Assembly (NCBI GenBank): GCA_947650285.1
Contig: CANTFL010000748.1
Coordinates: forward strand, 1-64,000
DNA: 64,000 bases
DNA from: Hyaloperonospora brassicae
Lineage: Eukaryota; Oomycota; Peronosporomycetes; Peronosporales; Peronosporaceae
Direction: 5' to 3'
In this document: piece by piece, positions 12,891 to 24,818 of the stretch
How positions within the stretch are numbered: position 1 is the stretch's first letter
How the letters are laid out: each line of letters starts with the position of its first letter
Translations under genes and position numbers: made by a program
Notes under the pieces: model-generated
Seen by the model: the letters and a program-made list of their open reading frames with translations, nothing else
The model's database searches: none
What the model was told of the DNA's origin: nothing

Positions 12891-15800
12891 GGTGGCAAGG
12901 CTCTTTTGTTGAGTACAGTCTCACCGGCACATCCTCGTGCTACTCACTCGAGCGACACCTCCGCGTCTCATCTCTCGGAAGGCCAGGCTCCTCGTGGCCA
13001 TGTTATTCGCGTCAAAAGTCCGTCGACAACCGAGTGGTTCGATCCTGGCGCGGAAAAGAAAAAGCGTGATGTGCGTCCCCCGGTGGCGCTGTCCAGCACG
13101 TCGACGGGACCTCCAGTAACACCCACTACGCATTCGCAGTCCACCAGAATTGACGATTTACGAACGTCGCCTCTTTCGAAGTCGACAACCACGTCCCAGA
13201 AAATTTCTGTGACCACGGTCTCAGCAAAGACTACCCACCTAAGCCGGATAATACCACATGTCGTCCCAAGGGCATATCGAAAGTTGCCCAATATGCGCCA
13301 ACGCCTTCTGCTCCCATCAGTGCGGTTGATAAGCGCACGGAGGCGATTCTGGAACTGGGCCACTTACTGCGTGGAGATCGTGAGGTTGCTACTGCAGTTC
13401 GAACTCCTTCCCCGGGGACCGACTCGTCTCTTCTTACGAAGGCATCGAAAGAGACAGCGCTTAAGTCGACTCGATTACACGTATTGACCACTCAAAATAG
13501 GTTGATGAAAGTACTTGCGCAGCCGCAGAGAAGCAGCGCGAGGCAGATACCAAAACGTCATGCTACTCCGAGGCTCGTGACTAAGTCCCCGAAAAATTTA
13601 TTGCTAGTGAGACCAAGGGTAATGGGGACCCCGCCTATCTCGACGACGACAGTGGAGAATTGCAACGGTTGGAGTACGAATACCGTGCCGCGGGTGCATT
13701 GGCGAATCGAGCGAACATAGATGCAACGACCGCAGCAAAAATACTTAAAACTCTGAACCGCCAGTTGGCAAAGATTACACCGAAAAAGAAGTGCGTGCTT
13801 GAAGTCAAGGATCCGCGAGAGGATACACCGCCCCGCGCGTCGCCTTATACACCGGCGGAAAGATGCAGAAAGCGGATTCGGTCCATGATACAACGCTTGC
13901 TGGCCTCTTACATTCGCCGCAAACTGGTATCACAGGTAAGCATCCAGAACCACCACCTCGCACGGTGCCGTTCGCGACAGATCCTCTTTCAATGGGACCG
14001 GCGGACCTGCCACCTACGTGCCCCCAAGCGTCGAAAGGGCCGCAGTCACAGGATCTCGATGTTTCGATGGCGGATAGCACGGTTTCGTTTGGTGACACTA
14101 TGTGCCTACACGATCTGGATGAAGGGACTGTCACCCCACCTCCCTTTGCCGCTAGTGTACCTATTCCAGCAAACCTGTCCAGGGAGATCGAGTAAGAGCT
14201 CAAGACCTCGTCTGGAGTGCTCGACGATCCCGAAACGGGTGCTTCTGTTATGCCTAAACGTCCTGACGCTGGCACGGGCAATCTCTGTTCGGAGGTAGCG
14301 GTCCGGTCCCCGATGGCGCACGTTCGCGCTCCCGATACTCAGGACCAGACTTTACGCGCTGCCAAGAGTGCGAAAAGTTACGGACACCGCATCTGCTGCG
14401 AGGGCGGCTGCTGCTGAGTAGGAGAGTAAATACGCTTTTCAGCAAACACGGCTGCGATTCGCAAATAGGTCAGCCAGCACAGAGCTGTTGCCAAACTACC
14501 GGCTACCATGCCAGTGGGACCAAAGGGAAAAGTGGCATGGATAACCACGTGAGCCTTAAAATTGTCGAGAATCGTCTCTGGTCTACTTTATTATGTTGCT
14601 TATCTCTCCTCGATGCCGGGAGAAACCCTGCATCGACAACAATAAACCTCAACAGGCTGTGATATGGCTCCACACCACACACGCCGACGCAAAAGTCCGC
14701 GATCTGTGCACGGGTTGGGCCGCCACGGCAGATAGGCAACCCGGTCAAATACGATGGAGAACGACGGACAAAATATAACGGTGGCAACGGTTTGGCAAAT
14801 TATAGCCTGATTTGCTGTGCGCGACTGTCGTCGAACCGCTTATTGACTTGGAGCATTATATATTTCTCAATGTTCTATGCGTTTTGCTGCAAAAGCTCGC
14901 ACCCATTAAGATTGAGACAGACGTGGTAATGCCGCAAACGAAGGCTGTGCTAAACCACCTCTCCATCGAGGTGCGAGCGGCGGTCTTCGGCATTCTCTTC
15001 AAACTTGCCAACTGGCACCCGGCACTTGACCCTATCACTCGCGATGGTCAGATGCTGGAAACGAAGTATTGAGGGCATCTCGGATTAGCTAGGGGGTGCG
15101 CCACTTTGGATCATGCCCCAACGGCTTCGTAGACTTCTGTTGAAGGCGTTTCGTCAGCCGCACAACAACAGCATTGGTATTCATTCGCAGAATGTCGCGG
15201 GATTTCCCAAGCATCCGGAACACTGCTCATCTTGGTTTAGTCACTTCCGACAGAGCGAACCTAGGGGAACCATCGATTTGGTTCTTCTACAGGAAATGCG
15301 AGTCACTATTGGTGAGTCGATTACTATGGAAAAGCTTTACGCCTCCTCCTGGGGCTTTGTGCACAAGCGTGGACGCTCGTTGTGGACCGAGTCAGAGCAC
15401 TCTAGAGGTGGAGTGGCGATGTTATTGAACCCCTACTGATCGGTCACGGCAATAATCCCGTGGTCTGAGGCGCATTGGACGCCTCACTGAATGGCTGTTC
15501 AGCTCATGTTCCTGGGAGAAACAGTTCTTGTTGTCAACGTGTATGCACCAAGTGTCAAGACTGAGCGGAAGTCGCTGTTCGAGAGATTTCTACTTCTTCT
15601 ACAGGAATACGACGGACCCATGTTTGTTGGTGGGGACTTCAATTGTACCGTAAAGCCACGACTGGACCGTTCCTATATATCGCCACCTGGACGTCACGAT
15701 TTTTTGGCGTTGTACCGGCTTCTCGTTTGATCGCAGCTCAGTGATATTCTCGATGGTGACATGGAGATCGTCGAAGAAGAGAGATCTGTACCGGCATTTC

Positions 15801-16831
15801 AAGCGGCAGCTCACACTTATTTCTACACTCTGCCGGGCGGTGGTTCGGCAAGTCCGCGACTGTATAGGTGGTATGTGATTTCGCGGCATGCTGATGGCAT
15901 TAGAGACGTTGCTATGTCGGTACCTGGTCCTGATGCCGACCACAATGGCATCAACATCATGACCGGCGTTCCCCGTCATGTGGTCGGTGTCCGAAAGCCG
16001 ATTCGCGTGTATCTTGTTTCATGCTGTGCACATGCGGCCGCGCACAAAGCCATCATTGCGGCCATTGTGCTGGTCCAGTTTTGAGCTGATGCGAGTATTT
16101 CTGTTCCGATCTCGGACCATACCACAGCCCGGAGCTTGGCCGACTGGTGAAATGACTTGAAGATAAGACTTCGTATTGTTATTTTGGAGACTACCAAATC
16201 CGCGCGTCGAGGCATGACAAAAATCTATCGGCAGCGGCTGCATCGTCTCTATGTCCGATTGGATACTGCTCTCCTGGTGGTGCTTACCCCTGATACCTCA
16301 CCATCAGAAGATCATGAAAGCTGCGACCAGCCTAGCACACCCGATATTCGGCTGAAATTCGACGTAGTGTGGCAGAGTGTCGCGGCTTATGGCAACGGTC
16401 CAAGAAAGAACGCCTTCTCGTTCAGCACACGTACACACCTGGAGAGACGTTCCGCCGATTTACGCCCGAGTTTCGATTAAGTTTCTAGACAACACCATCG
16501 TGTCTGTGGGAGGAAAAGTGATATCCGGGACGAATCGGTCTAAGGAATTAGCTGATGAAATGGCAGACGACTGGAAACGTATAATGACTCATTCCTTCGC
16601 CTATCCGAAAACACCGCCGTGTATCTTTCCCGGTCCACCCCTCCGGAGCGGGTTGATGACTCTACTGTGACATCGGGCATTTCTCCCGACGATATGAGTG
16701 CGGTTTTATAGAGGCTCAAACGTGGTAAAGCCGCTGGACCGGATGAAATCAATAAGATCTTCTACCGCGATTACGCGGACACGCTCGGCCCTATTCCCGC
16801 GACACTTTACACCAGATGGCTTACGTGCAGC

Positions 16832-17362
16832 GTGTTCCCGGCGACGTTTGGTAAATCGAATATTCAGTGCTTGAAGAAATCTCCAACCTCTGCTTTGACG
16901 ATTGATCATCGCCCGATCGCTCTCATTAACAGCGAATACAAGTCATATACCAAGATTCTTTCGTTTCAGGTACAGCCCTTGCTGTCGCATCTTGTCCTGC
17001 CGGCTCAAGTTGGTTTTGATTCGAAGCGATCGATCCATACAGCTCTTGACATTTTTGCGGCGGTACGCAAAGCTGCGAACTTGGACAGCAATATGCATGG
17101 AGCAAATATTCTTCTTCTCGAGTTTGCAAAGGCGTACGACACGTTGCAACGTCCATATTTACTTTCGGCGCTGACATGGCTTGGGTTTTCACCCCACTTT
17201 GTATCCGTCGTAGCATCATTACACCGCGACACCACGTGCCGTTTTCTCGTCAATGGATTTCGCTCGAGTCGACGTGCCGTTACTTGCGGAATACGGCAAG
17301 GGTGCCTCCTTGCACCACTTCTCTTTATTCTTGCCCTCTATAGCGTCTATCGGGTGCTTTAA
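16832..17362 (+). pseudogene. Reverse-transcriptase core fragment of the plus-strand LINE
   Basis: An open stretch of 176 codons covers RT motifs 1 to B'. It reads DHRPIALINSEYK, then PAQVGFDSKRSIHTALD, then a motif A of LLLEFAKAYDTL where LINEs normally have LDFxKAYD, then RAVTCGIRQGCLLAPLLF. The first acidic residue of motif A is Glu (codon GAG) where the metal-binding Asp is expected. The YADD motif lies about 70 bp past the end of this frame, in another frame. Both facts point to an inactive enzyme. Confidence 0.7.
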
Positions 17363-19639
17363 GCGTGCGAGGACATTCGAGGTGTACCTATCACATTCGG
17401 CAGGCGGACATCTAAGCTCAAAGTCTCAGGATATGCCGATGATCTGCTGTCTACCTTCATCATCGGTCTGCAATTTTGCCGGTTATCGCTATTCTCGATA
17501 ATTTCGCTCACGTGTCCGGTCTTTCAATATAAAGGGCAAAAACCAACGGTCATCGAGATGGACCCGCGCGGATTAGCGCAGTCTGTAAGCACCTGCTTTC
17601 TCACGCTGATGGAACCCGGAAAGGCTTGCCGGTATCTTGGTGTCCTGGTAGGACAACCGGTTGCGTTGGCCGATAACTGAAATAAGTGCACCCGATCGAT
17701 CTGGAGCCGACTTGTCTTAGCACGAGAGAAGACTCACACGGTGGAACAATGAGCGCAGCTCACCAGTGCTATCTCGGTTTCCAAAATCACGTTTTTAGCA
17801 CGGCACTGTTGGCTTCCTCCCGTCGTGGTTACCAGGCGGCACAGCTTGATTATTGACTTTGTCTGGGGCGTCCGTGATGGCAAGCGGTCCCGGCTGTGGG
17901 TCCCTTCCGAGATAGCTTCTTTACCAATGCCTCAGGGGTTCCAGCGGTGACTTGTATTTTTTATGGACGGAATTGATGACGATGGCAGCTACAGCAGTTG
18001 GACAATGAGCATCTACTCTTTCTTCGAAGGACTTACTACTTGGTGATTACTTGTGGGGATCGAGAGGGTCAGGTCCAGCTTACATCACGCCTTGTTAAAC
18101 GGAAGACAAGCATCCCCGATATCGAGCGACTCTGTGGCGAATTGGGTCCGACATTGTCGGAATTATTGTGGCTCGACACGCTCGATAAGGTGCGGTCAGG
18201 TAGAACTGTAGACGTGCCTTATCGTCTACATCGAGAGTTGCAGTCGCCTATAATGACGACGGTAGTGTCACACTTGATGTTCGGCGGGTGCTTGATTATC
18301 GCCTGCACGCCGGGATGCGTGCTGAATTTGCGACGTCAGGGCGATTTGATCACCAATGGATTGTCCACGCCACGCTCCAGTATATGTAGTGGCTGCGCGA
18401 TCGACGGGGAACGGCCACTACACTGAACGGAGCCGACTTTGTCATGGGTTTCACCTACCTTAGAGAGGCACTGACTTAAACGAACCTGCAGATTGGCATT
18501 GTCTTGTTCTCTCTCGCACGTGTGATGGCATCCCAGTCTATGGCGAATAGACGGCCTTTCGGGTCCTTCTGCCTTGCCCTTCTTTACAAATTTCCGTCTT
18601 TGATATATCGGGCGCTGGGTCCTGGGTCCCTAATTTCGTACGCAACGGAGGTGCACCAATTACATGACTAGCTTCTCACTGGTGAAGTTATATCGCTCCG
18701 TCATTTCGATACCGGCATGGACTGTGGGGTGCACCCAGTATCGTCGATGGCGGCGTGCGATATTTTCGCGTCCTCAGCCATTGGGACTCCTTTCCACTTT
18801 GGCGCGCATCCGATGCTCACGCGGGTTGTCCACATGCGGGTCGGTCGTCGACGGTCACGGCCACAACGATAGAAAATCCACCATCTTATCTCCCGGTGGT
18901 GCTATATTGAAGGAACTAAACGTCTCGAGGAACGGGTTGCAAAGGCGGACTTTTACGTGATATTGGAAGGTTTACCATTGATCACGTGGAGAGATATTCG
19001 GCGAATTCATGCGTTCTTTCCGACCAACTCTCAGACGCTATATCGGCTGAAGAGTAACAGTTTCCCGCTCTGGAATTGGGCGAAGCACGATCTGTCGTGC
19101 ACCTCACCTGCGTATGTGGATGCTGGTCCAGCTATGGCAAGCCATAACTTTTGGGAGTGCCCTAGCGCGCGCCGACATTGGTAATATCTCCTTGTTCGGT
19201 GGCGATGGCTTGGTACCTTCCTCGAGTATGACTTGCATGTCTAAGTGTTTGGACTAGACCTCCCGGGATTCCTCTGAACGCATGGATTGTTGTCAATCAA
19301 TCTATTAACACATAGGCAGATTTATTGAAAGTTCAGGCTGCGGTCTTCCCGGCAGCTCGAGAACTGTGGCGTTTTGTCGTTTCGACGACATTTCATGCCA
19401 TCTGAGTCGAGCGCCTCCGCCGATTGGAAGACTCGTCTCTATCACAGGACGCATACATGGCCAGTGCCAAGTCTGTCTTTCGATGGTCGGTTCGAAGGTT
19501 CCGTGGATCAACCTACCATCCCGACATGGAGGAGGACGGGCAACTGTTTGCGCAGGTACGGTCGGCCTTGGCTGATACGCTCCTCTGCTACGACGACCCT
19601 CATTCGTTGCAAGTACGGCCTATCGAACGGTGCCCAGGA

Positions 19640-20273
19640 GTGCTTCAACTCCTCTTTTTCGATGGAGGGTCCAGCGGAAATCTAGATCCAGGTGGAGCTG
19701 GATCTGATATTGTCCGACTCCACGTCTCATCGCATGCCGCACGCGTTTTGTGGGTTTTCGAACGTGGCATATGCCTCTGCCGATACAACTAACAATATCG
19801 CTGAATACTGGGGTCTCGTCCACGGTCTATGGCGCGCAAGGGACAGCGACTACTTACCCCTGCGTGTCATTGGGGACAGTGCGCTTGGGCTTTCGCAACT
19901 CCTAACACGACGTCCTCCACGCAAGCAGCACTTGGTGCAGTTATTCAACAAAGCAAGCGCGATCGCTAACGATATTAATGTCTCCAGCTGGGGACATCAT
20001 TATCACACCTACCACAAAATGGCGGGTCGATTGGCGATTATCGCTATGGACGCAGGGGCTTCGGTTCAATCGCAAGATTCTTCTAACCCCGATCTAGTCC
20101 AGGAGGCTACGACCTTCCTTGATTCTGTTGTCAGTCATTGGTTGGAGACCTCGCGAGCCGACCAATACGTCATACAGGGCCCCGTACTGGGCCCTGAGGA
20201 GCCTGATCATCTCGCGACAGGAGGCTACGCGCAGAATTCTGCTGTCCGAGACCTAGTTCTACCCAGTATGTAA
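19640..20273 (+). pseudogene. RNase H domain of the plus-strand LINE
   Basis: A type I RNase H fold is split over two frames, with the break near 19.72 kb. The first frame carries the first acidic motif (LLFFDGGSSGNLDPGGAG). The second carries the Glu motif (NNIAEYWGLVHGL), the next Asp motif (RVIGDSALGL) and a degraded fourth motif (HKMAGRLAIIAMD). In retroelements this domain degrades the RNA of the RNA-DNA hybrid. Its position at the C-terminal end after the RT is characteristic of I- and Tad-like LINEs. Confidence 0.65.
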
Positions 20274-20508
20274 ATTAGCAGTCACCCCGGTAACCTTGTT
20301 GCCGGGCGACAGGTTATAGCAGGTCGTCCGCGTACCTAAATATACCTCACTTTCTCACCTCCTCTCCTCTTCGTCACCGATTAGTGCCCAGTAAGTATCC
20401 GTCATGAATACTGGGCGAGTAGTAAATCCAAAGAGAGTAGCCCGCCTTAAATGAACCTCTTTACGGTTGCGTCAACCCAGGTTGCTTGGTCGGTGGCTTC
20501 GATTTCGG

Positions 20509-22300
20509 TTAGATATAGGCAAACTTCGCTTCTTGTTCAGTCTGCGTTGCGCTGCTGGTTGCGTTGGTTTGGTACAAAGCGAAGTCTGTTGTAGACTGAG
20601 ACGCGTCACTAAGCCCAGTAGGAGTGACGGCTGCCTGAGCCGCTGCTGCGACACCCTTTTCGACGTTAAGCCTTTTCGCCGACAATTCTTTCATTTCTTC
20701 GATACTTTGGAAGGATTTAGCTAGGTCCGAGAGCCCTTAGATGTCGTCTTCCGTAACAAAGATACACCCTGGTCCATTCAGCAATTTGTCAGTGAACCTG
20801 CACCGTGCCAGAGGATGGCCGAGGTCGCCACATTGTAAATGACTTCCAACTGTCCCAAATTCGACCACTACCGTCGTTTCAAACCATAAGAGCCGAACTA
20901 CCTCATGTAGGAAATGGAGCAACCTGCGAGTTTTAGAGTGACCCTATATACCGTAGACGCTCTATATTCGGAGGCGTGCGTATCGATATCCCCCGATTCA
21001 AACTGTGACGGAGCCTTGACTTTCAGGAAAGCCGCAATGCGTCCAGTATCACTAGTTCGGTGAATCTTGTGAAGCTGCACAAGGTACTACACACGGCGCC
21101 CCTTCAACGATCCTCCCATTCCATTCTGTCGTTGCCACATAGACCCGCGATCAGACCGATGCGCGATTGCGGGCGATACCTCTCCCCAATTAAATGGCAC
21201 GCGAACATCTTGGTTGAACATCAATACATCCCTGGTAAAGAAACGAATAATATGGACTTCGTGACCGGATCGAAAGTTTTTGTCTTCGTCTGGTGTAGCA
21301 TATAATGCAACTCTTGCAGGTTGACCCCCGCAAGCTCATCTGACTCGAGTATAGTGTCTTGGATCGCTTTGGTGGTCTACTGAGTCGCCTTGATCGAGCG
21401 GGATTAATCCAGATGAGAATCTAGCCCCCCCCCTTCGACTTATACTGGATGGTACTATACAGGCGAAGGCTCCCCTAACTCTTGAGGATGTGCTGGGTGA
21501 ACACAGGTAGATGCCTCTAGGCGACCATGCCTCCCACTAGCCCGACCATTACCGCTCATTCATAGTCACTCCTATCCCGTACGTAGCTAGGGCCTGCCAC
21601 GGGCACCGAACATTCATAGAGCGCTCTGGGTCGGGTGGTCTCGTCGAATGAGAACATTGACGCCTATATTGTGCGACCGTCTACTTATGGCCGAGCTGCA
21701 TTTTCGTACGAATTTGGACCACTGGTCCACCACCGGAGCCTGAGCCCATATGCGCTGGCTGAAAAATTTCGCACAACTTCTATGAATGCCCATTTGGAAG
21801 TGAAAAGCTCGCGCGTTATGAGCTGTACAATTGGGTTTACTCGATATATTTCGTGGTCTTTGACAAAAACTTGGTCAAACATACCCACAAGACTCTTTGC
21901 CCCAGCCGCCGTTATAATGGGAACTCGCTTTTGCTCCGTAGGAAGAGCCTCAGAATGAACAGGTACCGTGTTGTATACGACCGCGAATTAATGTCGCACA
22001 GTCGCGCTCCATGCTTCGACCTTTCCCATATGCAGATTCTTCCATTACTTCCACGATCGCAGTGAACATCTCCTCCGGGGTTGCGCTGAGCCGGTTAGTC
22101 TGCTGCGACTGACCCGAGTCATTGGCCACTGACAGTGTGACAGAGCGTGCGCTCTCAGCCTTGTCTTCCGTTTTGCGATCTTGCCCTCTAGGTAAGACGA
22201 AGGAGGCCCCGGCCGTGCTTCCCCCCAGTTTTCCGGGCGGAATATGGTCAAAGTGGGGCCACTCGTGAGCGCATTACGCGGTCTGTGGACCTGGTACACT
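20509..22300 (-). mobile_element. Minus-strand LINE ORF1 remnant abutting the plus-strand LINE
   Basis: Minus-strand fragments include FETTVVVEFG followed by a zinc-knuckle-like LQCGDLGHPLARC (20737-20922). Upstream of that comes KAPSQFESGDIDTHASEYRA (20898-21080). Further upstream is KWAFIEVVRNFSASAYGLRLRWW (21685-21888, read within the frame). This order suits the ORF1 of a second LINE that lost its ORF2. Its tail faces the 3' end of the 11.3-20.3 kb element, so the two lie tail to tail. Frames are broken throughout and the left and right limits are approximate. Confidence 0.4.
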
Positions 22301-22520
22301 GTTTATACTCCGCCTGATCAACTGTGATCTCTGCGGCGCAGGATTGGGGAGTGCGTGGTAAATATAGGACTATATTACTACTTAAGATATTATTCTCGTT
22401 GGCCTCCTTTGGTGTGAAGGACATGTAACGAGCTCCCGCGTTCCATTTATAATGCACCAACGACGATAGTTTCATTAGGCAAATTCGACCAATTCTGTTT
22501 GCTCTATCGTGCGACCTCAT

Positions 22521-24290
22521 AGTGGGTCATTTATACATCAAGCGTGGCCACCTGTGTGACTATTGATAAGACAAAGGTGATGGAATGGGGTGGGCTTTTC
22601 ACATGTCACAGATGTTTATCTACATGTATAGGTGCATCCATTTAAACGAACAATATTCGGCAACGTAATCTTAGACGGTCACCATGGGCACATATTATGT
22701 TGATGGTGCCATTGAGGTTGGAACAAGCAGCGATTGACGACATTTAGTTCTTTGGGTGACACATGCCATGGATGAAGTAGACGAAGGTATCTGCACAGAA
22801 ATGAAGCTTGAATGGGCAGATGATCAGGTAGTTCTGTTGTTTTCTATCGCTTGATGACGTATGAGGTAATGTCTGAATGATAAGTAGGGATTCACCGAGT
22901 GATAAATACCTCCCCTTTTTCCATCAGTGTCGCACTTTACATCCGCCTCCTTCCTGCACTCAATGCCTGTTAAGCCGTAAAGCACATGTCTACACTTTTA
23001 CGTGTGTAGAAAGCTTACAATGCCCCTAGTCTAAGTAAAACGTGCCTCGTTACAACAGTGACAGACTTTGATTGTCCCAGCATCATCAGTGGACATACAC
23101 TCATTGAATAAGCAATCGTCCCAGCACCGGTGAACATACGCAATCCTGTGTTGAAAGACACGACTCCTTCATCCTTGTTTCTAGACGCCGCGGTCATACC
23201 CTCTCGGAACAAGAAAGATTTGCTTAATACGATGGATTACAAGCCCACCTCCTTCCTCCATTCTGGATTTAGCACATACGCAAGGTGCGAGCGACGCCAT
23301 TGCAGCAAATCTGCCAACTCATCAGAAACACACATCAGAGCTTTGCGCATGGAAGGCAGGGCAGATGATAACAGGAACAATGATGATGCCCTCACGACTT
23401 GCGACAGCGACAATATGTGAGACACCACCGGTTGTTGTCAATACAAATCACTCTTACCCAGCTTCTGCAAGGCGTCAGTCAATCATTGTCAACGAAGAAT
23501 TGACGCATGTAGCTCCTCGAGCATTTGAAGTGATCAGCTGCATACCGAGCTCATAAAACTGACACATGCTGGAACGACAGCCCTGTTCGTCGTCAATGAG
23601 AAACCACCCGATCCGATCTTTGTGTCTCAATAATCAGTCGACCAGAGCAGGAAAACAACACTCGAGCACCAGAATCGATTAGTATGACTCAGTACCATCC
23701 GAGCTGATCGTCAAGGTAACTGCAGTTACGAAGGCACCTGCGCTGCACATGAAACGCAAGAGCAGCTACGCATGTCCAGAAATCGTGCAGTTTCCAGGTG
23801 CAGTTCCAGGACTTTCTCATGTGTCATGGTCGCGCCAGGCCCCCCCGCATCCGATCATGCGCTGCGGTTAACAGCAGCCGCCCAAAGAAGTGCGACAATG
23901 CTCTCAAATCTGCGCAACACTCGCCCATCGACGCCGGGCCATTTGTATGTCACTAGTCCTGTAGCGAAAGCAGCTAACCTCAAAGTATGACAGACACCTC
24001 AGCACGTGTCGCATGTGTGTGCGAGCGCTGAGTTCCCACGCAGAGAACTGCAGCATCAGGTAGTTCAACTGCCTGAGCCGACTTACTTCCCCCCCCTCAC
24101 TTTTCCTCGCACTGACTCGATCGGTGCAGCGCAAGTGTCGTCGACAGGACGTGACTCGACACGAAAGCGTTTCTCGAGTGCTGCAACGTGGAGCCAGTGT
24201 GTCGACGCAGTCCACCCCCCCCCCCCCTCTCGACCAGTGTCGATCGCTGGCTGCCGGTTGAAGAGTGGATCAAATCTGATCGACGACAGA
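22521..24290. other. No intact gene; possible hAT-like trace on the minus strand
   Basis: Most of this stretch has only short frames. Minus-strand translations at about 23.7 kb (VTLTISSDG) and at 23237-23428 (ELADLLQWRRSHLAYVLNPEWRK) resemble, in order and spacing, the transposase parts of hAT-type elements that read as a DG-W motif and a His-x-x-AYxLxP motif. The similarity is short and could be chance. A 687-bp plus-strand frame at 24006-24692 is low-complexity Arg/Ser/Asp sequence and is not called. Confidence 0.25.
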
Positions 24291-24307
24291 TGGCGAGGGA
24301 CACGAAC

Positions 24308-24364
24308 AACAGAGAGAGAGAGAGTGAGAGAGCGTGAGAGCGTGAGAGAGAGTGAGAGAGAGCG
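24308..24364. repeat. GA-rich simple repeat
   Basis: About 57 bp of imperfect GAGAGA with interspersed GTGA units. It marks the transition from the repeat-rich half to the gene-dense half. A matching CT/GT-rich stretch lies at about 24.62-24.68 kb, closer to the start of the next gene. Confidence 0.7.
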
Positions 24365-24818
24365 GCCCTTTTGCCCGCGGCCTTCATTACTAATACGTGT
24401 CCCACGAGTGATTCAAGAGCGCAAGGAACGAACGAACGGCTTCACGGACGACGAAGACAGTGACGATGGACGACTGACCGACCGCCCGGTAGTCCGGTTG
24501 ACCAATTCGTCGACCGATCGAGCGGCCGACCGACCGCTCTGTCGCTCGGTAGCTCCTGACGTACTTCACTACTGCCACTTGCAGACAGTGAGAAGGGCGA
24601 GGGGGGAAGACGACTGTGTGTCTCTCTCTTGTGTGTGTCTCTCTCTCTTGTCTTCTCGCTTACACACACTCACTCTGTCTCGGGCATTATAACAGCAGCG
24701 CTCTTGTTCGATCCAGTTGAGAGGTCAAACTGGACGGTGGACTCGGAGCTTCGTCCCTGCTGGGCAGTATCTGTCACGACACTCGCTGCTCTTTCTCCCG
24801 CTCACTTGTGAAACGACA

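Larger units (their letters stand above)
11283..20273 (+). mobile_element. Large decayed LINE retrotransposon with ORF1, endonuclease, RT and RNase H
   Basis: Consecutive plus-strand fragments form one element. ORF1 (about 11.3-14.4 kb) starts with a Ser/Pro-rich region and contains a CCHC-type zinc knuckle, CFMCQSPSHSISKC, near 12.68 kb. The AP endonuclease (15.1-15.7 kb) shows IHSQNVAGF, DLVLLQEM, RGGVAMLLNP, VVNVYAP and GGDFNC. The reverse transcriptase (about 16.7-17.5 kb) shows RGKAAGPD, DHRPIALINSEYKSYTKIL, FAKAYDTL, CGIRQGCLLAPLLF and YADD at 17432-17443. A zinc-finger-like end (NFWECPSARRHW, about 19.15 kb) and an RNase H (19.64-20.1 kb: FFDGGSSGN, NNIAEYWGL, IGDSALGL) follow. The protein order matches RNase H-bearing LINE clades. 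At least a dozen frame breaks make it non-autonomous. Confidence 0.75.

Noticed and set aside
24006..24692. A 228-codon plus-strand frame
   Set aside because: It is built from GA repeats and low-complexity Arg/Ser/Asp runs, overlaps a microsatellite and has no domain.
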